Below the pieces are notes generated by a model. The model was given only the letters and a program-made list of their open reading frames with translations, was not told the origin of the DNA and made no database searches. Below, one piece after another: positions 24,417 through 36,049 of a stretch of DNA of 64,000 nucleotides; positions within the stretch are counted from its first letter, which is position 1, and each line of letters opens with the position of its first letter. Source of the stretch: Congeria kusceri (lineage: Eukaryota; Mollusca; Bivalvia; Myida; Dreissenidae); assembly GCA_027627225.1 (NCBI GenBank), contig CM051029.1:15157159-15221158 (forward strand), given 5' to 3'. The position numbers were made by a program, and so were the translations under genes.

Positions 24417-24697
24417 CTGGTGTGTTTTGGGAACATACGCATGTAATAGAAAAAAATGCAAACAATTTGCTTAAGAAAAATACATCTAACTTCTATAGAA
24501 AACGAATACTTTAATGTTATGTTAGTGTTTTTATTACAAACTTTTAAATAGTGTTTAGCTACATATAGTGTTTTATAGTCACAACTTGCACACAGTAAAT
24601 CTTATTTTAGGGACGCATTTACATTAAATTCAGGTGACGTGTCTGTGTTGAATGCTTGCTATCCACAACGTGATTTGTGTTTATCGATTCGTTTGGT

Positions 24698-24901
24698 TTA
24701 TTCTTTGCCGTTTAATCTATGCTCTACACCACTGGAGGAGACGCATTCGATTAACACACAACAAATCACAATAATAATTACTAAAGGCATTAATACAACG
24801 ACGACTCCAAGGCAAATCGGTGCAATAATCCATAACATAATTTGTGATTTGCGTTTTCTTTGAGTTTCATTTTTGTCTGACTGAGTAGTCGTTTGATATT
24901 T
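24698..24901 (-). pseudogene. Transmembrane exon 1 of minus-strand receptor A
   Basis: The minus-strand frame reads TTQSDKNETQRKRK, then LWIIAPICLGVVVVLM and PLVIIIVICCVLIECV, and stops at 24698. IWIIAPICxGxV recurs in the paralogous exon at 54.8 kb. Two acceptors are possible (bases ending 24902 or 24877); the inner one keeps phase 1. The KRK before the membrane segment is unusual for a type I protein and may reflect a wrong acceptor. Confidence 0.6.
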
Positions 24902-25039
24902 CTGAAACGACACAAACTTTCCTAAATTCAGTTTTTTACCGATTATAATTTCCATTTATGAAATTATCAAAACTATATTTTTTATTTAAACAGACATATC
25001 TGTCTTTAATGGATTTTCTACAATTACAACAACATTTAC

Positions 25040-25075
25040 CTCTTGGTGCATTTCCTGGCGTTGAAGGTGTTGTGG
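25040..25075 (-). pseudogene. Short linker exon of minus-strand receptor A
   Basis: This 36-nt phase 1-1 exon between TTTTTAG and GTAAAT encodes ATTPSTPGNAPRG. It matches the 30-nt exon at 55904-55933 (ATTASTPNDAG). Thr/Pro-rich mini-exons like this form stalks between an Ig domain and the membrane. Confidence 0.6.
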
Positions 25076-25189
25076 CTAAAAACATAAACACATTTTTATA
25101 TATAAAATCGATAAATCGATAACAATGATAAATAAAATACTATAAAACAACAACAGTAACAACAGCAACAGCAACAAAAGTAATAAAAT

Positions 25190-25257
25190 TAACAATAATA
25201 ATAATATTAATAATAATAATAACAATACTACTACTATTCTACTACTACTACTACTAC

Positions 25258-25319
<62 letters not shown>

Positions 25320-25440
25320 TAATAATAATAATAGTAATAATCATAATCATAATCATAATAATGATAATAGTCATTGATAATAATAATTATAATTATAATA
25401 ATATTATTATTCTATTTTTTTTTTTTATTATTATTTTTTT
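25190..25440. repeat. AAT/ACT microsatellite
   Basis: Long runs of AAT with ACT interruptions lie in the intron between the linker and V-like exons of minus-strand receptor A. Confidence 0.9.
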
Positions 25441-25489
25441 TTTATATGTCATAATATATCGAAATAATAATAGTAATAATAAAAAGCAA

Positions 25490-25783
25490 ACCGCCTCTGT
25501 GTCGTAATGCTGGATTTAGCTATACGTTCCTGACGTAGTTTAGTTGAATTATAAAACAATTATAGTTACAGACGTCAAGTCCGTATTCGAGGAAACAGTG
25601 TATACACCAGCAATTATTTGTTCTAAAGAGCAGATAATAACTGAAGTCAATGAACACTCCCCAATGACTACTAGATCCTTTGAACATATGACTGTCTTTT
25701 TTTGGCACTGCTAGGCCAACTGTAACTAAACTCCAACTTCTGATTTTTTGCTCCATTATAAGCGTACTGCTTAGAACAGGTAG
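25490..25783 (-). pseudogene. V-like Ig exon of minus-strand receptor A (broken)
   Basis: After a TTTCAG acceptor the phase-1 frame reads ATCSKQYAYNGAK and LEFSYSW, then hits two stops near 25673-25678. A second frame carries GECSLTSVIICSLEQ and VYTVSSNTDLTSVTI, and TTSGTYS follows in a third position. These pieces align in order with the better preserved exon at 56266-56580. Several frameshifts show that this copy is dead. Confidence 0.6.
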
Positions 25784-25882
25784 CTGAAATTAAAACATTA
25801 GAGGAAAAGAAAATACGTAAAGTAACCAAAACTGGTGACCAAACTGTTATAAAAACATGTAAACATGTAAACAAACTATATA

Positions 25883-25921
25883 CCATCAATGTTGTATGTT
25901 GTCACAACAGCTGCAAAAACG
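25883..25921 (-). pseudogene. Possible leader or linker mini-exon, receptor A
   Basis: The minus strand has TTCTAG, then GVFAAVVTTYNIDG in phase 1, then GTATAT. It lies just upstream of the V-like exon. No ATG is close, so its role as a signal-peptide part is a guess. Confidence 0.3.
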
Positions 25922-25979
25922 CCTAGAACAGAATAAAAAATAATTGTTGTATAGACTGTGTCAATACACAATTAAGTCA

Positions 25980-26730
25980 ACACATACGTCAATTTGTATA
26001 TTTATGTTTAATAATTATTAGATTAAGTCGAAAACATTTCTTTCCTTTTTCCTTTAAATATAATCTAATGGACAGTTGCTCATAAACACTCTACATATAA
26101 CAAGTAATCACAATTTCACTACGCCACTAATTATTCTTAATGCTCATTTACACCATGTTAATTGCGATTTCGTAGATATGTTTCTGTGTATTATTGATGG
26201 TAATCGTCCAAAAAAAGATCCAATGGCAAGAACACACCAATGGTCATTAAATGGTTGCTACGTCTTTACCGAAATAACATAATTTGACTAACACCACTGA
26301 GCATTCAATGCGATATAATTTGACATCCTCTAACAAATGATGACATATACTTGAGTGAAGCTCGGACACATTAACCTGAAATTCATGCACGCATGATTAG
26401 CACAATACACTCTTGAAATATATCCTATATTAATAGTAGGTTTTGTTCGTGCACGTATTTCAAGGTATTATTGGTGTCATATCTGTATCGTTAGTGCGAA
26501 AGTTCAATTCCATAAAGAGAGTCTACACACATGTATGCAAATTAAAATAAAACACTGCTGACATACCGCATGCACAATATTTACTGTGCACATTATTACA
26601 GTACTATTAATACAGTGAATGTAATTCAATGCTTATTCTGATATCGCACTTCCTATTACCTAATGTATGCCATTATTTATCATGTATTATGAATTAGGAG
26701 TATTAGCTAAATCTGCCATCTCTGTATGAC
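25980..26730. repeat. Duplicated flank, copy 2 of 19.05-20.27 kb
   Basis: Shared phrases with the flank at 19.05-20.27 kb include AAGTCGAAAACATTTC, CATTTACACCATGTTAATT, TAACACCACTGAGCATTCAA, GCTCGGACACATTAACC and ATATCGCACTTCC. Their order is the same, but several hundred bases are missing from this copy and it lacks the signal-peptide exon. Confidence 0.75.
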
Positions 26731-28327
26731 AATCGTTTTGAATGAACTGATTTTAAACATCTCTGATGCAAATTTGCTATAGTCATTATTTGTAAAACTA
26801 TTTTCAAGACATTTCAGACAAATGATTTTAAAGATTAAATGTGTGCAATGTTTGTTTTAAAACTTTCCCATAGCAGTAAGACAATAGTTTAATACGATTG
26901 TAAGAACGGTTTATCAATACAGCGGATCTGAAGCTTGTAAATAAAAAAAAAACAATCTTGCAAGCCTGATTAAAAAAAATAATTATGTGAACCAACACAA
27001 GCTATTATCTGCGCGAAAATATGTATGAAATAATACATTTGCCCGCAATCTACCTGGACGCAGCTTTATGTTGCATAGACAAACTGAAAATGAAATGGCT
27101 TGATAAGAATTCAGGATTTTACCCAAAATAATTACGTGTTAGTAAAGTGGTAAGTAATAAAATATTAAACTATGACACTCCAGATGTATGAAAAATGAAT
27201 GGATGAAACAACAGAAACATTTTTTGCATCATGCGATCATTTTTGCCAAGCAAGTTGTCCATATCACACTTGCAAAATGAACAACAAACACAAAGGGTCC
27301 TATGGTATGGTATTCAGACATCGTTCATATTTACCTATATATGCCACGTCTTTACCTGATATATTGATACCTACACACTACAAGGCATTGACAAATGGAG
27401 ACATTAATAATACATGGTATTCGACCTTTTATGTTTACATCATTTTTGTACGAGTACAGCGATTACAAAAATTGAATCAATACCAATTATAGCAACTATT
27501 AGTTGCACGGAATGGAGTTGTTAGTATGCAAGATACAGTAGTCACATCACTGTCAGATTTACCATATAAGGGCATTACCAAAGGCGGTAACATGTGATGC
27601 AGGTTCAATGTAGCTAAGATGTACCCGGATGTACGTGAAACAACGTCTAAAGTATATTTAATATTTCACAAAGTGTGTACGAATGTTCAGAAATGGTCAC
27701 TACATTTCGTTCATATGAAGGGATATAATACGATGCATGTTACTAAAGTAGTGCGCACGGGATTATTGCCCCTTTACATTAATCCTAGTTTTAAGGCTAA
27801 GATCAAGCAACTGATTACTTAAATTAACTAGTGTGTCACTACTGAGCTCGCGAACGTTAAATGTGTATATTCAACAATAAACCAAAACTAATCCAATGAT
27901 GTTACCTAACAATGCTTTTGTTTATGTCACTATTGCGCTCATATACTTGTAGTTTGTATGTTAAACATTAAACCATAACTAAAACTTCGACATAAATCTA
28001 CATGTTAAACTCAGATCGTAAAACTAGTTTCAAACCTTGTACAACTAGTACAATGACAACTATACTGGTATGCATTTATTTATTTCATTTAAGTGTTTCT
28101 TTCCTGTACATGTTTGTATGTTTTTTCATACTTTATTATGTTTTTGTTTCTTTATGCGTGTGTAAAATGTATGTAAATATGCACTAAATGCAACTGAACT
28201 CTGTCCGTTCGTTAAACGTGTGATATGCGCGTAATGTGATTTAGGCTTGTGTACATGATTTTAAGATCTGTGTCATGTTATGTGATCGGTTGTTGTATGC
28301 CTACTTCTAATCAAATCCGCGTAACAA
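26731..28327. other. No gene recognised
   Basis: AT-rich DNA with short unsupported open frames, for example 27199-27492. I see no domain or splice context. Confidence 0.45.
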
Positions 28328-28576
28328 ATGTAGTAGGGTGATGTATAAGGGACACTTATACTGCCTTGCTATATGAGCTAGCTTTTATAGCGACGCGGTA
28401 GAGCGTTTGCCTAGGAACCGGGAGGTCCCGGGTTCGATTCCCATTCTGGCTTGGGATTTTTTCAGCTGGGTTACATTGGCGCACAACGTAAATAACCCAC
28501 TGTGGTATGCACGACATCCCACAGATGTCAAGGCAGAAGGAAATTCGTGGAAGAATTTAATACATGGAGGGAGAGT
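28328..28576 (+). mobile_element. tRNA-derived SINE, first tandem copy
   Basis: It contains RNA polymerase III-type signals: a box A-like TAGCGACGCGGTAGAGCG near 28387 and a perfect box B GGTTCGATTCC near 28431. A non-tRNA body follows (CCACTGTGGTATGCACGAC). The combination is typical of SINEs rather than a functional tRNA, since the cloverleaf is poor. Confidence 0.7.
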
Positions 28577-28724
28577 ATGTAGTAGGGTGATGTATAAGGG
28601 ACACTTATACTGCCTTGCTATATGAGCTAGCTTTTATAGCGACGCGGTAGAGCGTTTGCCTAGGAACCGGGAGGTCCCGGGTTCGATTCCCATTCTGGCT
28701 TGGGATTTTTTCAGCTGGGTTACA
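28577..28724 (+). mobile_element. tRNA-derived SINE, second truncated tandem copy
   Basis: This stretch repeats 28328-28475 base for base as far as I can read, at an offset of 249 bp. It stops within the body, so the arrangement is one full unit plus 148 bp of a second. The near identity suggests a recent duplication or an assembly artefact. Confidence 0.75.
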
Positions 28725-29197
28725 CAAATAATTACTTCCAAATGTATATATACATTTGACTTACTTTACTAATTGCTATTGCAACCATATTATAGTTGTT
28801 GAGACATAGTAATGCCGGGTTAAATGTATGATTTAATGTTAAGGTTTAATGATTGCGTTACTAGTGCTATGATAACATGTACCCATGATCTGCCCTCAAA
28901 TAGTGTGCCAAATACTAGTGATACAGATTGATACACGTGTGTAGTTCAACATGATACTAGCATATAATCATTGAGCACGTAAACACGGAAGATTAATTAG
29001 AAGCAAGTATACATGTATGCGTTAACTGAAATCAGGAGTGATTTTATTGAATTCTGTATTGTGTTCACAAATAAAAAATAGATACGTGAACTCAAAGGAA
29101 TGTTACGAAAATGTACACATAGAGGAAGTATAATTTAAGGTTAATTAGCAGCTGTGTGCGTTTCGGTTGAAAGTGTTTTTAAGGAAATTATAACAAT
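28725..29197. other. Upstream flank of orphan signal-peptide exon
   Basis: AT-rich, with a TATAATTTAAG stretch near 29128 that could serve as a weak TATA element. No other feature seen. Confidence 0.35.
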
Positions 29198-29273
29198 ATG
29201 AACACAGGCTGCAGTAAACCAAGTATGCTTCAGCTTCGATGTGTCTTGATCTTTGTCGCGCATTTACTGCTAG
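29198..29273 (+). CDS. Orphan signal-peptide exon
   Basis: The ATG at 29198-29200 opens MNTGCSKPSMLQLRC, then VLIFVAHLLLG and a GTATGT donor in phase 1. A basic start, hydrophobic core and phase-1 end are what the first exon of the neighbouring Ig receptors shows (58907, 56723). I could not find the next exon in the following kilobases, so this may be an isolated remnant or the start of a gene with a long first intron. Confidence 0.5.
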
Positions 29274-32200
29274 GTATGTTCATTTGTTTATATTAATACA
29301 ATTAACAATTCAACAAGTATATGTCATATCACACAGTGCAATGAGTTTATCTAAACTCTTATAATTGTCATCCTTTGCACTTTCGGTTGTATACATCTTA
29401 TTATACGTGTGCACATGCACATGCGCAAAAAACTAAATCGATTAGTACATGTGTACTGTTTTTCTTGTCGTAATAGTGGAATGCTATCATGTTGCTGCAA
29501 ATGTCACTTAAACATTAGTATGACCAATACCACCATAAACATCAACCTTAGAGCACATATCATTTATTCATTGTTCACGCCCGTATACTCGCTCACTCAC
29601 TCATTTATTTTAGTCAATTACTAACTGACTCTCTCACAGTAGCATTATGAATGTTTTGTATGAACATTTCATTTTAAAGCGGCACGAAATGCTAGGTATT
29701 AGGTGTATTCAAACATGTCGCATAAAGTTACGTACATAATCTTAGTTTTTAATATTAACTTCTTCCCCCTTGGCTTTGTATCTCTCTGTGAGCAATATAT
29801 AAACCGTCGTGCAAATCCATGAACACACTTGCCGACGTTGTATAAACACTTTATGCTCATAAATTGTTAGAATACCCATTTGTATACAGAAAAGTGGCAA
29901 TAAAGCTTGCTTCTTTCTCAATACTATTTGTGGTATTGTAGTGCATATTATATTTAATATACACAACTGTAAGTGACCGGTTTAAACTATATGAAATGGA
30001 AATAATAAGGTGATGCATGCTATTGATTAAATTGGCTGTGCTTTGTAAATGTTGTTTAGTTTTTTTGTATATATAAAACACATATTAACAAATAAAACAA
30101 TTGTTTACAGTGTAGTTTAAATTCGCAATATATATGACAACGACATATACCCACGTTTGCATCGTTTGTTGTTTCTAGTCATACGAAACTAGTTCATGAC
30201 CAAACATTGGTATAGTGCAATATTATAAACCTGACACTCATTAATTTTCGTGACATACCGTAAGTGTGTTCTGTTGTTTGCAATGTTTCGGACGAGTTTC
30301 TTTTATTGGAATTTATGTTTTGTAAAAATTTTAATACGGGGTAGCGAGAGTGATATTTAATGGTATTGTGGTATGATTGCTAGCGCCGCACGCCATCGGA
30401 CAGAGTTCGATTCCTTCTGACAGCGAACTTTTGTAAAATGTTTATGAGTTATTCTTACAATATGTATATCATGAGATATTAATTGTAAAAATGTATCATC
30501 CAATCTGTTTTGGAACTTATTAATATTTATTTATGTTACTTTTATATTATTCACACAGAAAGGCATGTTACATGTTAAGGATCGGTTTCGTTTAATACTT
30601 ATACTAATAATGTGTAAAATGCTCATGTTTATAAAATGTCGACGTCGTTACTCGAACTCCAAACTTCGCATCGCAAGCGCGGCATCTGTTCCAATACACC
30701 ATTTGCGCTTTACGATTTATAAACATATACGATATTAATTTACATTCTGGAATTTGCTATGATACGTTCGATTCTCGCCGTAGTATCTATAAATAAATCC
30801 CGATTGCATACGGAATATTAATGAGTGTCAGGTTAATCATTTCACACTATAGTTGACACAAGAGTTGTATATCTTGGAATAATATAATCTTAACACACAC
30901 TCGGAAAAATTATGTGTTCCCGAATATTCGACTAATGGAATATGTATTGCATTGTAATTTGATAGATAAATAATCGACGCAGTTTACCGGTACTTCGGTG
31001 AGCCAATATAAATAATACGTATTAACAATCGATCAATTAGTTGATGTAAGATCGTTCTTTGTACTGGATTCATAATTTGTCAGCGATGTTTCTCAACTAC
31101 GTATTTAATCGTTGATAATGATGCCTATATCACATTTAAAGGTACCCTATCGTGAACGCATGTTTGAAAATGTGTGTGAAGTATGTTTGCAAATGGATAC
31201 TTGGAGAAATTCAATAGCCGTAGCCTCGCCGAAAGGTGATCACATCAACACCAATAAATAATACCCGTAGACGGATTGCAAACAAACTTGCCAATGCATA
31301 AACACTTTGACAGCTAAGTAAATATATACTATACGTCGTATTAAATTTATACCCGATAATTTATAACACACAAATACGTACTAAATAAACACACGCACAG
31401 TACTAATCAAACAGGCAAGAAATGATTGTGTTTTTATATCTTTTATCAAATGTTTGCACTACAGCAATTGACAAAACATAGAAAAGCATGTATAAATAAC
31501 ACTTTATTCTCTTGTTCATATTGACCAAACAGCAATAGGCCAGATCTCTAGAATGAAAAATCCTATGTACTATTTTGATAGACAATTCCTAGTGTATATT
31601 ATATTTGCAAAACATGTACATGCATTTGAAATGAAAATAGATATAAGTTGTGTATTGTTAGATTATATTTTTTTACGACATGTTGCAAGTAAAATTAGTT
31701 TATCTCGATTATTTTCCTTCAGAACAGTGATTGTTGATTTATGCAATGTTGAGAAGGTTTTGTTATGTATTTTAGTTACTAAATGAAATTGTCATTTTTA
31801 TTGTAAGTCGATACATTATTCTTAAATGTGTTAGGATTCATTTTAACGGCAATCTAGCGCACGTGACAATACATTTTCATTACAGCAGACTAATTAATGG
31901 TTCGTCACAACGCTGCTACTCGCGCACTTTTCAATACAGCCTCATAAGGTGCGTAACAACGCTGTTACCACAACGAACATAATGAACTGCATCCAATTCA
32001 AGTCATTATGTCGTGCTTAAGGCTGCATGCGTGTTCATTTATTTGTGCGTTTCCGTCGCTCCTTTGCAACTGAGTCAGCCCCTTCAGATAGACACAATAT
32101 TGTATTTAATGAACAATTCCAAAAAGAAGAATATTGTTTTTGCATGTAAATGCAGTGGTTGTTTTAATAAGTCGCATTTTCCACAACTTTTTAAAGACAC

Positions 32201-32285
32201 TTTAAATTGTAAATAAGTAAAATAACATAAAAATACAAAGTATAAATATGAAATGTGAAATGTGATTTAATACCAATAATAATTG
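29274..32285. other. No gene recognised; two tRNA-like relics
   Basis: AT-rich DNA. Box B-like sequences occur at 30406-30416 on plus (AGTTCGATTCC) and about 30645-30655 on minus (GAGTTCGAGTA), each with a plausible box A upstream. They look like decayed tRNA-derived repeats in opposite orientation. Confidence 0.4.
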
Positions 32286-32289
32286 TACA

Positions 32290-32416
32290 ACGAATGCTGC
32301 TGCTGCTGCTGATCCTGCCACTACTACTACTATTATTACTACTTCTTCAACTACTACTACTACAACTAAAAGTACAACGACTACTATTTCTACTACTACA
32401 ACTACTACTCCGACTT

Positions 32417-32456
<40 letters not shown>

Positions 32457-32565
32457 TACTACTACTACTACAACAACAACTACTACTACTACTACTACTA
32501 CTACTACACCACTACTACTACTACTCCTACTACTACTACTCCTACCTCTACTATTACTGCTTTTA
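32290..32565. repeat. CTG and ACT microsatellite
   Basis: A short CTG run at about 32296-32310 is followed by ACT/ACA/TTC-type triplets to about 32563. Low-complexity frames on both strands are by-products of the triplet repeat. Confidence 0.93.
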
Positions 32566-33755
32566 TAGCCTGGTTCCGGGTTAGCGCTAAGATAGTACGC
32601 CTGACACAAACCAATGAATGTCGGACGTAATGGTTAGTGTGCAGTATTGCAATGTTGACACAAATGTGTCCAACCAGAAGCCACATGGCCTTTGTAAAGC
32701 CAATTTATGTTAGATTACAAAAAAGTAAGTCATTTTATATTGCGCGACATGTGTATGCTAAAACAGTGGAGACTGCACGTGGAATGTATTCCGGACAGTC
32801 AAGGTAGTATTTCGGTTCAATATTGTTCGTGTCTGTATTAAAAAGATAGTCACCACACTGGGAAAACAATATTATGTGAAAAGCTTGAAACGTGTTTACT
32901 CAATGTAACATCACACATTTATTTCAGTATTTACATTTTGTGAGTGTAACATGGAATATTCTTACACAAAAATTCATGCTATGTTTATAAGGTCAATCCA
33001 TACAACTGCATTCAACTGCTTAATCCTCTTTCAGCTGATTTCTTTACAAGAAAATATTTCTATAAAGCCAGATAGGCACACACAAATCCCAGTTGAATAT
33101 GTCTGTGTTTAATTACCACAAATCAAAGCAAATACAGTTCAAATAGCATTATTTATGAAAATATCATCATTTATAAAAATAATTCACTCTCAATAATTTT
33201 TTAGAATTTAATACACATTGTGGTATAGCCGAGAAAATAATATTCATTCTACTTCACTGTATTGGGAACACAATTAATGTTGTTACTAGTTGCTATGAGA
33301 AATTATTTGAAGGATATATTTTTTCATTTTTTTGCATTTTTTAATCTGACATATATCTTTTTATAAAACGTATATGCATATCAATGAAGATATATTCAGT
33401 ATTAGTCACATACTTTTACATGTTTAGATTTATAGTAAACAATGACCTTATTTTACATTTGACGAAAACGGTTTTACATAAATATAATAAACATCTAGGG
33501 TTTAAATATATTTATAACTTGTAATATAACTATGCATTTCTTATTGAACTATATGTGTTAATTTTTTTACCAATGTTCAAGTATATGAAATAGTAGACTT
33601 CATTTTCAAGCAGATTGTACTAAACAAGTCCTAAATGTGAAAACTGTCATTGATAAGTGTATCCATGCTGACCTAAGTTACAGCTGATGTTTAAAATATG
33701 ACAGGCATACTGTTTGTTGTGAGAAATAAAATTACTTTGTTGTACTCGAAAGCTC
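32566..33755. other. No gene recognised
   Basis: AT-rich DNA between microsatellites; nothing supportable on either strand. Confidence 0.5.
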
Positions 33756-33756
33756 G

Positions 33757-33842
33757 TGACTACTACTGCTACTACCACTATTACAACTACTACTACTACT
33801 ACTACTACCACTAAGCTACTACTACAACTACTACTACTGCCC
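33757..33842. repeat. ACT microsatellite
   Basis: Imperfect ACT triplets with ACC and ACA variants. Confidence 0.9.
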
Positions 33843-34042
33843 CTGATCCTTTTTGGTTCCCTTCTCTGCCCCTCTGGGTTCGTCAGCACACAATAGAAAA
33901 ATCTTAATTGCAAGCATTAGACAAATAAATATCCTGGATTAAGCAAATCATTAGAAAATGTCAACAGACTGCTCCGAATTTCAGCCCTTTTACTTTTTAG
34001 CGGAAACCCTGTACCTTTTGGTATCCTAGATTTTTCCTAAAC

Positions 34043-34062
34043 TATAACTACTACTACTACTG

Positions 34063-34149
<87 letters not shown>

Positions 34150-34155
34150 TTACTT

Positions 34156-34237
<82 letters not shown>

Positions 34238-34610
34238 AACAACAACTACTACTACTACTACAACTACTACTATTACCACTACTACTACTACTACTACCAC
34301 TATTACTACTACTGCTACTACCACTACTACTACTACTACTACTACTGCTACTACTACTAGTGCTGCTAACACCTATTCCACCTCATACACTACAAACTAA
34401 AGCTATAAAAACAACAATAACACCTGCTACAACAATTATTAGCACTACAACGACTATTAGGACTATCTCTAATACTACAACAACTACTACTTCTACTACT
34501 TCTACTACTACTACTAGTACTATAACTATTACTACTACTACTACTACTACTACTACTACATTTTACTACTACTACTACTACCGCTACTTCTACTACCACT
34601 ACTACTACTA

Positions 34611-34660
<50 letters not shown>

Positions 34661-34691
34661 GCTACTACTACTACTACTACTACAACTACTG

Positions 34692-34757
<66 letters not shown>

Positions 34758-35049
34758 TTACTTCTACTATTTCTACTAGTACTACCATCTCAGTTACTTA
34801 TATTAATACAATTATAACCACACTACTAATATTAATATTACAACAACAACAACAACTACTACTACTAATACCACTGGTAATACTACTACTACTACTACTA
34901 CTGCTATTACTTATAATACTACTAATATTACTACTACAACAACTACTACTACTACTACTTCTATTACAACTACTACTACCACTACTACTACAACAACTAC
35001 TACTACTACTGATACTACTACGACTACAATTACTACGACTACTACTACA

Positions 35050-35081
<32 letters not shown>

Positions 35082-35455
35082 CACTACTACTACTAATGCC
35101 ACTTATATAGCGACATTTTCCTACTACTACCACAATTACATTAACAGCAACAACAACTAATACAACTTCTATTACCACTACCACTACGGCTTCTACTTCT
35201 GTTACTATTAAAACAACCACACAATCAACTACTGCTACTACTATTACTACTAACACAACTTCTACCACTACAACTACTACTACTACTTCTACTGCTACTA
35301 CTATTACTATTATTACTTCTACTACTACTACAACTACTACTACTACTACTATTACTACTACTACTAATAATAATAATAATCTCACTACTACTACTCTCAC
35401 TACTATTACTGCTACTGCTACTGCTACTTTTACTACTATTTCTACTGAAACAAAT
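34043..35455. repeat. Large ACT microsatellite field
   Basis: About 1.4 kb of ACT triplets with ACC, ACA, TCT and ATT variants, in several blocks separated by short degenerate stretches near 34365-34480 and 35100-35160. Long poly-Val or poly-Tyr frames are artefacts of the triplet period. Confidence 0.95.
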
Positions 35456-35575
35456 ACTACTTATAATACTAATAATACTACTACTACTAATAATAATGAT
35501 AATAATAATAATATTAATAATAATAATAATAGTAATAATAATAATAATAATAATAGTAGAAAGGATTAATAATAA
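35456..35575. repeat. AAT microsatellite
   Basis: AAT triplets directly follow the ACT field, with ACT, AGT and GAT interruptions. Confidence 0.92.
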
Positions 35576-35839
35576 TACTATTAACCGGTAAGCTGCTTAT
35601 CGAAGTGTTCTTTTTTTCATGATTGATCTTTATAGCATGTTAATTATTTATCTATCATGTTCCCTATTATATATTATTATATACCTATTTATATACTCCA
35701 ATCAGCTGGTGCCATTCACACCGGTTGCGTACAATATTTTCCATATTGGACGGTCGATGGTTAAACATGCGATAATGTTCGAGCACTCCAAAAAGTGTTC
35801 GAGAGTAAAATTCCATACATAATGTGCACAATAACGTAA

Positions 35840-36049
35840 ATGCTATTGACAATAAGTTTTGAGAATAACGAAAATGTGCGGTTGCACTGGTACAGAGCTG
35901 ACATACTCTATCGGCACGTCCAATATGATTTGTCAGCTGTGTACATATATAGAGATGTTTTTGTTGATTTTGGTGTTAGATCTTATTTTATTTCACGCGT
36001 GTCCATAGAATATGATACAGCCACCCGTGAACATGTTTTCTATGGTCAC
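35840..36049 (+). other. Unassigned open stretch before minisatellite
   Basis: An open frame reads VRLHWYRADILYRHVQYDLS and then FGVRSYFISRVSIEYD before running into the minisatellite. I recognise no domain. It could be a chance frame or a decayed exon. Confidence 0.2.

Noticed and set aside
27199..27492. 97-residue plus-strand open frame
   Set aside because: No recognisable domain, composition is that of random AT-rich DNA, and no splice or promoter context.
28387..28460. Functional tRNA gene
   Set aside because: Box A and box B are good but the cloverleaf does not close well and the unit continues into a repeated non-tRNA body, so a SINE is the better reading.
32202..32686. Frames rich in Leu or Val next to the 32.3-kb microsatellite
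   Set aside because: Same triplet artefact; no start context, domain or splice signal.
34037..35400. Long open frames of poly-Val, poly-Tyr/Thr or Ser on both strands
   Set aside because: They are by-products of ACT triplet repeats, which have no stops in several frames.
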